Under the pieces are notes generated by a model. It saw nothing but the letters and a program-made list of their open reading frames with translations. It did not search any database and was not told the origin of the DNA. 8,113 bases of DNA from an uncultured Corynebacterium sp. (GTDB lineage Bacteria; Actinomycetota; Actinomycetes; Mycobacteriales; Mycobacteriaceae). Where the stretch lies: contig CALZCR010000057.1 of assembly GCA_945631445.1 (NCBI GenBank), forward strand, positions 1 to 8,113, given 5' to 3'. Below are positions 1 to 6,713 of the stretch, one piece after another. Position 1 is the stretch's first letter. The number at the start of each line of letters is the position of its first letter. Position numbers and translations under genes: made by a program.

Positions 1-786
1 ATCGTACAAGTCCTCGATGTCGGAGACCGCGCGCAGCTGGTCCACGTTGGTGAACGAGACCATCCGCATCGCCTTGTGCCGCAGGTCCAGGTCCGCATCA
101 TCCAGGGCCGGGGCGACCTGCGGGTCCGGCAGGTCCGGCAACGGGCGTCCCTCCCAGAACAGGTCGCTGTTCTCTGCCTGGGACTCCTTGGCGACGTCGT
201 GCGCCTGGCTCATCACCGCGTTTTCCAGCCGCCCCAGGTCCATGCCCCGCAGCCGGAAGACCACCGGCGGATCCGCGTCGAGCTTCTCCGCCAGCTTGCC
301 GGCCACCGCCACGACGTGCTTGCACACCGTCACATAGTCGGGGCAGTTGCAGATGAAGCGGAAATCCTCGGCGTCGGCCGCGATCAACGTGTCCAACACC
401 GAGTCGCTCAGCTGCCCGCGGCGGGCCCGGGACATGCCGTTGGTGGTGCGGGCGAGTTCTTGGGCCACCTGGTCTAAGTCGTCGGCCGAGCGGTACGGCA
501 GGGCGATCGTGACCGTGAACGGGTCGTTCTGGGAACCGGCGACATGGCCGTGGACCGACCCGTTGCGGATGTCCAGGTCAATGACGTGGTCGGCCTGGTG
601 GTACTGCCGGCCGCGGTTGACCCGCCCCTGGTCGGAGCGGGAAACGGCGGCGTCGAAGATGCGGATCGCCCCGGAAGTGCGGTAGGCGTTCTCGCGCGGC
701 AGGCCGGTTTCTTCGGCGTTGCTCACGCGCGTGCGGGCGCCGAAGTTGGCGTAGATGACGTTGTCGTCCTGCGGGCGTGCAGCCAT
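1..786 (-). CDS. SWIM zinc-finger protein (partial, 3' end outside window)
   Basis: The first 262 codons are visible, reading leftward from ATG at 786; no stop is reached. The diagnostic element is CNCPDYVTVCKH at residues 146-157, a CxC-x6-CxH signature (Cys146, Cys148, Cys155, His157) of the SWIM zinc-binding domain, which is associated with DNA or protein binding. Residues 1-140 precede it without a motif I can name; residues 158-262 contain a helical stretch and an acidic, proline-containing segment. SWIM proteins next to SWI2/SNF2 ATPases are a known bacterial arrangement, and mycobacteria have the same pair (HelZ, Rv2101, followed by Rv2102). The start codon shares one base with the helicase stop (TGATG), so the two are very likely co-transcribed and translationally coupled, and the protein probably acts as a partner of that ATPase. 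The exact biochemical role is unknown. Confidence 0.9.
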   Translation of the reverse strand, partial: MAARPQDDNVIYANFGARTRVSNAEETGLPRENAYRTSGAIRIFDAAVSRSDQGRVNRGRQYHQADHVIDLDIRNGSVHGHVAGSQNDPFTVTIALPYRSADDLDQVAQELARTTNGMSRARRGQLSDSVLDTLIAADAEDFRFICNCPDYVTVCKHVVAVAGKLAEKLDADPPVVFRLRGMDLGRLENAVMSQAHDVAKESQAENSDLFWEGRPLPDLPDPQVAPALDDADLDLRHKAMRMVSFTNVDQLRAVSDIEDLYD

Positions 787-3700
787 CAGTTCTCCCTTCC
801 CCGGTAGCTCATCAGCTGCGCCAACTGCTCCGGATCAAGCTCGGTGATCCAGCCCTCGCCCTCACCGACGACCGCGCCGGCGAGTTGGGTCTTGCCGTCG
901 AGGATGTCCTGGATCGACTCCTCGAGTGTACCCGCCGTGATCATCTTGTAGACCTGCACGTTTTTCTCTTGTCCGATGCGGAAGGCGCGGTCGGTGGCCT
1001 GGTTTTCCACCGCCGGATTCCACCACCGGTCCATGTGCACGACCATGGAGGCCGCCGTGAGGTTCAGGCCGGTGCCGCCGGCTTTGAGCGACAGGATCAT
1101 CGCTCGCGGCCCATCGTCGGACTGGAAGTCCTCGACCATCTTGTCGCGGCCGGTCTTGGTCGTCCCGCCGTGCAAAAAGGGGATCTTCTCGCCCAGCCGT
1201 TGCGAAAGATACGGCCGGAGGATGTCGCCGAAGGCGCGGTACTGGGTGAAGATGAGCATGCGCTGATCGGTCTCCAGCGCGAGCTCCAGCAAGCGCATGA
1301 GCTCGGCGACTTTGCCGGAACGGTGCCGCCCCTTGACGGTGACGGCGGACCCGTCGCCGAGGAATTGCGCCGGGTGGTTGCAGATCTGCTTGATGCGGGT
1401 CAGGGTGGCCAGCACCAGGCCGCGGCGGGCGATGCCTTCGCGTTGCTCCAGTTGCTTCTGCACCTCGTCGACGAGCGCCTTGTACAGCGACGCCTGCTCG
1501 CTGGTCATGTCGACGGTGAGGATCTCCTCGTCCTTGTCCGGCAAGTCGTCGATGATCGTCGGGTCGGTCTTCAGCCGTCGCAAAATAAACGGGCTGGTCA
1601 GATTCCGCAGCCGCTCGGTCATCTCGCCGTCGTGGTCGCGTTCGATGGCCTTGGCGAAGTGGTTGCGGAAAAAGCTCGTCGACCCCAGGATCCCGGGGTT
1701 GACGAAATCCAGGATGGAGCGCAGCTCGCTCAACCGGTTTTCCACCGGGGTGCCCGTCAGCGCGATGCGGTGGCGCGACGGCAGGGCGCGGACGGCCTTG
1801 GAGGAACGGGTGGTGGAGTTCTTGATCGCCTGCGCCTCGTCCAAGACCACGCGGTCCCAGGTCGTCTCGGCCAGTTCTTTGTGGTCGCGGCCGACGATGC
1901 CGTAAGAGGTGATCACCAGGTCCGCCTCCGCGACCGCCTCCTGCAGTTCCTCGCCGTGAAGGCGGTCGGTGCCGTGCTGGACGATCACGCGCAGCGACGG
2001 CACGAACTTTTCGGCCTCGCGCGCCCAGTTGCCCACCACCGACGTCGGCGCGACGACCAGCGTCGGGCCGGTGGCTTCCCCACGGTCGTGTTCGACCGCC
2101 AACAGGCTCAACAGCTGCAGGGTTTTGCCCAGGCCCATGTCGTCGGCGAGGACGGCCCCCAAGTTGTTGCGCGCCATCCAGTACAGCCAATCGACGCCGC
2201 GGCGCTGATATTCGCGCAACTCGGCGTGGACGGTCTCGGGCAGCTCGATGCGCTCGGGGGCGACGGTGGTGGGTTTGCCCAGAAGCCCGGCGTGCCAGGT
2301 GGAGCCGGTGAATTCGACCGGCTCGTCCGCGGCGGCCTCGAGGGCGAGCTGGCGCAGTTCCGCCAGCGTGACTTCGCCGAAACCGGCGTAGCGGTCGTTG
2401 AAGCGCTCGTGCAGCTGCTGCGCGTGAGCGGCCTTCTCCTCCCAGTCGGGCAGCTGGTTGATGCGGGCGAACTCCGCGTCCATCGCGGCGTTGTCCAAGA
2501 TCGTGCGCTCGCGCTGCCGGGAGGACTCGGCGAGCCGCTCCATGTACTCGTTGATTTTGGCCAGGGAATTCTTGTCCGCCAGCACCCACTCCCCGCGCAA
2601 CCGAATCAAGCCGGTTTTGGAGTTGACCAGCTCGGCCATCTCCGCGTCGGTCAATTCCACGTCGCCGACGGATAACCGCCAGTTGTACTCGACGAGCTGG
2701 TCTAACCCGATGTGCGACTGCGTCGCGGAGACCGCCGGGTCGGTCGCCTCGGAGGTCTCCAGCCGAGCGGTGGTCTCCTGGGTGGACCAGGCCTTGGGCA
2801 GCATGACGGAAAAACCGGCGGCCCGGAGTTTGGCGGCCTCCTTGCCCACGAAGTCGACGATCTCCTCGGTCGTCAGGTACACGTCCCAGTCGCCGCGCTG
2901 GTCGAGCGACTCCGGGCCGGGGCCGCCCGCCGGGCGCGGGTGCTGGGCGGCGTCGACCATCGGCGTCACCGCGACCGCGCGGCGCAGGGACTGCCGCAGC
3001 AATTCCACGGTGCCGGAGTCGAAGTTTTCTTCGCGCACCGGGCGCGGGGCGTCCGTGCCCGAACGCACCTGCAGGCGCACCGGCCAGTACAGGACGCCCT
3101 CATCTTCTTGCGGCTGCCCGGAGAAGGTCATGTCATCGTCGTTGGGGGGTTGTTCGACGATGAAGACCAGCTGCAGGTCGACGGCGGTGATCGAGTTCTT
3201 CCAGTCGTTGAGCGCGCGCAGCAACCCCGCCCCACCGCGACGCACGGGCGTGGAATTTAGCAGCGAGTCCGCGAAATCGTGCCACGGGTACGGGCGTGGG
3301 TCGTCGACATGCCCGGAGAGTCGTTCGGCGGTGATCCAATGGACCAGGTTCTCCGCGACGTCCTCGCTCAGCAGCGGGTTATTGACGGTGAGGATGCCCG
3401 GGGCAGCGGCGATCATCTCCGCCAGCCACCCCCGCTCGCCCAGCCCGGAAGCCAATTGCCACTGGGGCCACCAGGCGTCGTCGGAGTAGGACATCTTGAT
3501 GGTCACGCGCCCGGCGCGCACGAATTTGCCCAGGCCCGCGTACATGCGCAGCAGCCAGTACAGGTCCGGGGCGATGGCCGCGCGCTGCGCTTTGGTGGCC
3601 GCCGGGTCGGGCCCGTCGAGGAAAGCCGCCTGGGAGAGGAAACGCATGAGCTTTTCCGGGCCCAGCGCCATCGTGGGGATGATCAGCTCGACGGCTTTGC

Positions 3701-3893
3701 CCTTGGGCGTCTGGAGCTTGACTTTGGCGCGGTGACGGAAGGAGTCGTCGTCGAGCATCGCTTCAATCGTCGGGGGGAAAGTGCCGGAGGGCACGGCTGA
3801 AGGCAGGACGATGCGCCGTCCCTCAGCCCGCTCGATCCAGAGGTTGAGCCCGGATCCGCCCAACCAGAGACCGTGCAGGAGGAAAGAAGCCAT
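786..3893 (-). CDS. SNF2/SWI2-family DEAD/DEAH-like ATPase (HelZ-like helicase)
   Basis: A 1035-residue superfamily 2 ATPase, predicted to be a cytoplasmic dsDNA translocase that remodels DNA or protein-DNA complexes. Residue numbers count from the start chosen here. The N-terminal half (about 1-560) is the actinobacterial extension; about 395-450 fits the SNF2-associated DUF3670 region. The motor follows: Walker A DDMGLGKT with Lys590, DEAQ box at 685-688, LTGTP motif III ending at Pro716, and the helicase C lobe with GGTGLNL and motif VI QATDRAFRIGQ (965-975), with candidate arginine fingers Arg969 and Arg972. All motifs look intact. The frame is open up to an ATG at 4076, but I prefer ATG 3893 because the protein then begins MASFLLHGLWL, the N-terminus expected for HelZ-type proteins, and the upstream 61 codons lie in the divergent promoter region. 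No Shine-Dalgarno is seen; an extended -10-like TGGTACAAA lies 7 bases upstream, suggesting a leaderless mRNA. It forms an operon with the SWIM gene. Its cellular role is not firmly known. Confidence 0.93.
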   Translation of the reverse strand: MASFLLHGLWLGGSGLNLWIERAEGRRIVLPSAVPSGTFPPTIEAMLDDDSFRHRAKVKLQTPKGKAVELIIPTMALGPEKLMRFLSQAAFLDGPDPAATKAQRAAIAPDLYWLLRMYAGLGKFVRAGRVTIKMSYSDDAWWPQWQLASGLGERGWLAEMIAAAPGILTVNNPLLSEDVAENLVHWITAERLSGHVDDPRPYPWHDFADSLLNSTPVRRGGAGLLRALNDWKNSITAVDLQLVFIVEQPPNDDDMTFSGQPQEDEGVLYWPVRLQVRSGTDAPRPVREENFDSGTVELLRQSLRRAVAVTPMVDAAQHPRPAGGPGPESLDQRGDWDVYLTTEEIVDFVGKEAAKLRAAGFSVMLPKAWSTQETTARLETSEATDPAVSATQSHIGLDQLVEYNWRLSVGDVELTDAEMAELVNSKTGLIRLRGEWVLADKNSLAKINEYMERLAESSRQRERTILDNAAMDAEFARINQLPDWEEKAAHAQQLHERFNDRYAGFGEVTLAELRQLALEAAADEPVEFTGSTWHAGLLGKPTTVAPERIELPETVHAELREYQRRGVDWLYWMARNNLGAVLADDMGLGKTLQLLSLLAVEHDRGEATGPTLVVAPTSVVGNWAREAEKFVPSLRVIVQHGTDRLHGEELQEAVAEADLVITSYGIVGRDHKELAETTWDRVVLDEAQAIKNSTTRSSKAVRALPSRHRIALTGTPVENRLSELRSILDFVNPGILGSTSFFRNHFAKAIERDHDGEMTERLRNLTSPFILRRLKTDPTIIDDLPDKDEEILTVDMTSEQASLYKALVDEVQKQLEQREGIARRGLVLATLTRIKQICNHPAQFLGDGSAVTVKGRHRSGKVAELMRLLELALETDQRMLIFTQYRAFGDILRPYLSQRLGEKIPFLHGGTTKTGRDKMVEDFQSDDGPRAMILSLKAGGTGLNLTAASMVVHMDRWWNPAVENQATDRAFRIGQEKNVQVYKMITAGTLEESIQDILDGKTQLAGAVVGEGEGWITELDPEQLAQLMSYRGREN

Positions 3894-3900
3894 AACGGTC

Positions 3901-3909
3901 TTTGTACCA
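3901..3909 (-). promoter_or_regulatory. Candidate extended -10 for leaderless helicase mRNA
   Basis: On the minus strand this reads TGGTACAAA, that is TGn followed by a TACAAA hexamer. Seven bases (3900-3894) separate the hexamer from the ATG at 3893, so transcription would start at or next to the A of the start codon. The absence of a purine-rich Shine-Dalgarno upstream of 3893 agrees with this, and leaderless mRNAs are common in actinobacteria. No good -35 is present, which an extended -10 can tolerate. Confidence 0.4.
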
Positions 3910-3969
3910 CTTACAGGGTCCAGGGACGAAGGAACGGTCGGGTTAAGGAAACCTTTCAACTTCCTGATG

Positions 3970-3983
3970 CACCCATATGAGTG
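3970..3983. promoter_or_regulatory. Near-palindrome, possible operator
   Basis: CACCCATATGAGTG is a 14-base inverted repeat with 6 of 7 pairs matching around a central CATATG. It lies between the divergent helicase and putP genes, about 60 bases upstream of the candidate helicase -10. Its size and position suit a dimeric repressor or activator, but I cannot assign a regulator and such short palindromes arise by chance. Confidence 0.25.
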
Positions 3984-4090
3984 GGCGGGATGTGTTCCGC
4001 GCCATAACCACGTAGGGTGGGTCACTGCTTGTGTGCCGGTGTTAGCTGGCGCGCTGGTTTTGCCCGCTTTATTCATTCGATAGCAGACAC

Positions 4091-4095
4091 AAGGA
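4091..4095 (+). promoter_or_regulatory. putP ribosome binding site
   Basis: AAGGA lies 7 bases before the ATG at 4103, an ideal distance. It fixes the putP start, in agreement with the N-terminal alignment to known PutP proteins. Confidence 0.8.
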
Positions 4096-4102
4096 ACTGT
4101 CC

Positions 4103-5689
4103 ATGACAGAGCAAACTTGGTTCATCATCGCCATCGGTATTTACTTGGCGATCATGCTGGCGATCGGCTGGTGGGGATACCGCCAAACGAGCCAGTACGA
4201 CGACTACGTGCTCGGCGGCCGGGGGCTTCCACCGTTTGTGGCGGCGCTGAGCGCCGGCGCCTCGGACATGTCCGGTTGGCTGCTGATGGGCCTGCCGGGC
4301 GCGCTCTTCCTCACCGGCATGAGCGAAGCGTGGATGGCCATCGGCCTGCTGATCGGCGCCTGGGCCAACTGGAAGTTCGTCGCCCCGCGCCTGCGCGCCT
4401 ACACCGAGGTCGCCCAGAACTCCATCACCGTACCCAGCTTCTTCGAGAACCGGCTGCGCGACAAGTCTCGTGCGCTGCGCATTCTCTCCGCCGTCATCAT
4501 CATTTTCTTCTTCACGTTCTACGTGGCCTCCGGCATGGTCTCCGGCGGGCGTTACTTTGAGGCGACCTTCGACGGCAACTACCTGACCGGCATGCTCATC
4601 GTCGCGGCGATCACGATCATCTACACCTTCGTGGGCGGCTTCCTCGCCGTGTCCTACACGGACGTGGTGCAGGGGCTGATCATGCTGGCGTCACTGCTGA
4701 TCGTGCCGGTCATGGGCCTAATCGCCCTGGACAACCCGGGCGAGATCTTCTCCTTCGCCGCCGAGAACCCCTACGCCTCGTACACGGCGGACGACCTCAA
4801 CGACACGTACTTCAGCATGTTCGCGGGCGTGTCCGCCGCCGTGATCATCGGTAACTTGGCGTGGGGCCTGGGTTATTTCGGCCAGCCGCACATCATCGTG
4901 CGCTTCATGGCGTTGCGCTCCCCGAGCGAGGCCAAGGCCGGCCGCTTCTGGGGCATCTCCTGGATGGCGCTGGCGCTGCTCGGCGGCCTGATGACGGCCC
5001 TGGTCTCCACGGTCTACTTCGCGCAGAACGAGGCCGCGGTCACCGACCAGGTCAACTTCGAGACGGTCTTCCTGGACCTGTCGCGCATCTTGTTCCACCC
5101 GCTGATCGCGGGCCTGGTGCTGACCGCCGTGCTGGCCGCGATCATGTCCACGATGTCTTCGCAGCTGCTGGTCGTCTCTTCCTCGCTGATCGAGGACCTG
5201 TACAAGATCGTCGCCAAGGGCAAGCCCACCGAGCGCACGCTGCTGCTCCTCTCGCGCGGAGCCGTGCTGGTCGTCGCTCTCATCGCGCTGGCGCTGTCGA
5301 TCAACCCGAATGACTCGATCTTGGGCCTGGTCGGCTTTGCCTGGGCAGGCTTCGGCGCGGCCTTCGGTCCAGTGGTGCTCGCCTCGCTGTACTGGAAGCG
5401 CCTGAACTCCACCGGAGCCATCGCCGGCATGGCCACCGGCGCCGTGGTCTCCATCGGCTGGGGCATGTCCCCGTTGTCCGATCTGATGTACGAGATCGTG
5501 CCGGGCATCATCGCCTCCACGGTGGTCATGGTCATCGTCACCTTGGCCACGAAGTCCCCGCAGCAGGAGATCGTGGACGAGTTCGACGAGGCGGTCGTCC
5601 TCGCTGAGCGCAAGCCCTCCGCCCGCACGGCTTCCACCGCCGCTACCGCGGCCCCCACCGCCCCGACGGAGCCGGAGACGCGCTCATAG
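4103..5689 (+). CDS. putP: Sodium/proline symporter PutP
   Basis: A 528-residue inner-membrane transporter of the solute:sodium symporter family that imports L-proline with Na+. Proline serves as carbon and nitrogen source and as compatible solute. The sequence follows Escherichia coli PutP closely through long blocks such as LSAGASDMSGWLLMGLPGA (49-67), GLGYFGQPHI and YAWAGFGAAFGPVVL-like residues. Functional residues are kept: Arg40, Asp55 (Na+ coupling), Ser57 and Gly58, and Ser349/Thr350 in the IMSTMS segment, matching the Na2-site Ser340/Thr341 of E. coli. About 12-13 hydrophobic segments run from residue 6 to about 483. The last 45 residues are a hydrophilic tail, acidic and then rich in Ala, Thr and Pro, that is unlikely to be in the membrane. 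The start is set by an AAGGA site 7 bases upstream. The gene is divergent from the helicase and closed by its own terminator, so it is likely monocistronic; no putA is present. Confidence 0.97.
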   Translation: MTEQTWFIIAIGIYLAIMLAIGWWGYRQTSQYDDYVLGGRGLPPFVAALSAGASDMSGWLLMGLPGALFLTGMSEAWMAIGLLIGAWANWKFVAPRLRAYTEVAQNSITVPSFFENRLRDKSRALRILSAVIIIFFFTFYVASGMVSGGRYFEATFDGNYLTGMLIVAAITIIYTFVGGFLAVSYTDVVQGLIMLASLLIVPVMGLIALDNPGEIFSFAAENPYASYTADDLNDTYFSMFAGVSAAVIIGNLAWGLGYFGQPHIIVRFMALRSPSEAKAGRFWGISWMALALLGGLMTALVSTVYFAQNEAAVTDQVNFETVFLDLSRILFHPLIAGLVLTAVLAAIMSTMSSQLLVVSSSLIEDLYKIVAKGKPTERTLLLLSRGAVLVVALIALALSINPNDSILGLVGFAWAGFGAAFGPVVLASLYWKRLNSTGAIAGMATGAVVSIGWGMSPLSDLMYEIVPGIIASTVVMVIVTLATKSPQQEIVDEFDEAVVLAERKPSARTASTAATAAPTAPTEPETRS

Positions 5690-5718
5690 CCACCTCTTCT
5701 GCTCTCGCCGTGTGAGTG

Positions 5719-5749
5719 AGCCGCCCTCCGATAAGGAGGGCGGCTTTTT
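5719..5749 (+). terminator. Intrinsic terminator of putP
   Basis: Perfect 11-bp stem: AGCCGCCCTCC (5719-5729) pairs with GGAGGGCGGCT (5735-5745) around the loop GATAA, followed by a run of T ending at 5749. It lies 30 bases after the putP stop. There is no T run on the opposite strand, so it terminates only rightward transcription and insulates the HNH gene from putP. Confidence 0.93.
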
Positions 5750-5831
5750 CGTTGTCCGGGCTCGTTGTACGGGGAGGCGATATCTCGTCGCTGAGGGAAC
5801 CCGCCACCTCGGCCGCGCAGTCTAACGGGGT

Positions 5832-6470
5832 GTGTCTATCAGAGCGTTTCCCGTGTATCTGGCAGTTCTCTCCCTGGTGACCGTGCTGACCGCGGCGTGG
5901 ACATGGCTGCCCCGGCATGCCCCGTTGCGGCAGGAGGACCTGGCCCCGGTGGAGCAGTCGCTGGCGGACGTGCCCGAAGTCCCGCAGCGGGTGCGCGTGC
6001 TCGGCTACGACCGGGCGGATTTCGGCTCCGGGTGGCGCCCGGAGGGCAGCTGCACGATGCGTGAAGCCGTGATCAACGCGCAGTTCGCCGTGGCGCCCGC
6101 CGCTGACTGCGCCCTGCCGCGCACCAGGGCCCGAGACCCTTACGCCGGCGAGGAGCTGGCCGCCGACGAGGTGGAGATCGACCATATCTTCCCGTTGTCG
6201 GCCGCCTGGGATTTAGGCGCGCACTCCTGGGACGACGCCCGCCGGCTGGCGTTCGCGAACGATCCACGCAATCTGGTGGCCGTGCACCGCTCGGTCAACC
6301 AGCAGAAGTCCGACCAACTGCCCTCCCAGTGGCTGCCGCCGGACCCGGCTGCCCAGTGCTGGTACGTCCAGCGTCTGGCGCAGGTGGCGGCGATCTACGG
6401 GCTGGCGCTGCCGGGTGAAGACGCCCGGGTGATGCGCGATCAGTGCTCCACACTGCCCGCCCTGCCGTAG
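5832..6470 (+). CDS. Exported/membrane-anchored HNH family protein (DUF1524, GmrSD C-terminal type)
   Basis: A 212-residue protein. Residues 1-28 form a signal peptide or membrane anchor: a short basic start (Arg4), a hydrophobic stretch to about Trp25, then Pro-Arg-His. The rest fits the secreted HNH family common in actinobacteria, related to the C-terminal nuclease domain of GmrSD restriction enzymes. It has LGYDR..FGSGW (57-68), CTMRE (74-78), then the HNH core EIDHIFPLSAAW (115-126) with Asp117-His118, followed by NDPRNLVAVHRSVNQQKSD (143-161) with Asn147, Asn156 and Lys159. This predicts a metal-dependent nuclease acting outside the membrane; the substrate is unknown. Family members usually read CDTR where this has CTMR. 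Four cysteines (74, 93, 176, 205) could form two disulfides. The start is GTG 5832: an in-frame TAA at 5823 rules out anything earlier, GTG 5853 would lose the basic residue, and no proper Shine-Dalgarno is visible. It stands alone after the putP terminator. Confidence 0.85.
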   Translation: MSIRAFPVYLAVLSLVTVLTAAWTWLPRHAPLRQEDLAPVEQSLADVPEVPQRVRVLGYDRADFGSGWRPEGSCTMREAVINAQFAVAPAADCALPRTRARDPYAGEELAADEVEIDHIFPLSAAWDLGAHSWDDARRLAFANDPRNLVAVHRSVNQQKSDQLPSQWLPPDPAAQCWYVQRLAQVAAIYGLALPGEDARVMRDQCSTLPALP

Positions 6471-6614
6471 TGATCGAGGCGGGCAAGACGCGGGGCTCAT
6501 TACCGTCCAGAATACGGAGCTGGCAGAATCCTGGGACAACGGCAAAAACCGTGCCCATGGCGGGAGTCACTCCCCCTGTGTTCCGCGGTGGAGTGAAAGG
6601 GCGATGAGCACACG
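6471..6614. promoter_or_regulatory. Leader region of the right-hand gene pair with competing inverted repeats
   Basis: This 144-base gap holds a weak promoter candidate: TTACCG (6500-6505), an 18-base spacer, CAGAAT (6524-6529), giving a start near 6536. The transcript would then contain GGGAGT-C-ACTCCC (6562-6574), a 6-bp inverted repeat with a 1-base centre. Part of it, CACTCC (6568-6573), can pair instead with GGAGTG (6590-6595). The second pairing would cover the purine-rich stretch GGAGTGAAAGG (6590-6600) that may serve as ribosome binding site. The repeats are read directly; promoter and regulatory role are inference. A 7-bp repeat at 6455-6461/6478-6484 lacks a T run, so I see no clear terminator for the HNH gene. 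Confidence 0.3.
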
Positions 6615-6713
6615 ATGGCGGGCAACGATTACGCGGAAGCGTTCGAGGACTTTTCGGGTTCTCTCTACGAGGACGAGGGGCAGCGTACCTGGCTGGACGC
6701 CTTGTCTGGATGA
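6615..6713 (+). CDS. Acidic 32-residue mini-ORF overlapping the next gene
   Basis: ATG 6615 to TGA 6713 encodes a 32-aa peptide starting MAGNDYAEAFEDFSG. It carries eight acidic residues and a single basic one (Arg24), with aromatic residues at Tyr6, Phe10, Phe13, Tyr18 and Trp26. An in-frame TGA at 6594 leaves ATG 6615 as its only usual start. Its stop overlaps the next start as ATGA (6710-6713). The next gene has no visible ribosome binding site, and its frame offers no ATG, GTG or TTG between the upstream stop at 6605 and 6710; this makes translation of the mini-ORF, with coupling, likely. The spacing from AAAGG (6596-6600) to its ATG is long (14 bases), which is the main weakness. I do not recognise a family. 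It may be a true small partner protein, a leader peptide, or only a device for translation coupling. Confidence 0.5.
   Translation: MAGNDYAEAFEDFSGSLYEDEGQRTWLDALSG

Larger units (their letters stand above)
3894..4102. promoter_or_regulatory. Divergent intergenic control region between SNF2 helicase and putP
   Basis: These 209 bases separate two divergent genes and must hold both promoters. For the helicase (minus strand), TGGTACAAA at 3909-3901 resembles an extended -10 element placed 7 bases from the ATG. For putP I see only weak candidates: TAGGGT at 4013-4018 fits the loose TANNNT form of a corynebacterial -10, with no convincing -35; AT-richer sequence at about 4067-4082 is an alternative. 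A near-palindrome lies at 3970-3983. No RNA gene or credible small ORF is visible. That both promoters are here follows from the layout; the exact elements are inference. Confidence 0.6.

Noticed and set aside
777..2675. A 632-codon open frame on the plus strand opposite the SNF2 gene
   Set aside because: It lies wholly antisense to intact helicase motifs, and its product is a repetitive mix rich in Gly, Arg, Val, Leu, Gln and Asp, typical of a shadow frame in high-GC coding DNA.
6455..6484. GCCCGCC/GGCGGGC inverted repeat at the end of the HNH gene
   Set aside because: The 7-bp stem has a 16-base loop and no T run, so it does not qualify as an intrinsic terminator.
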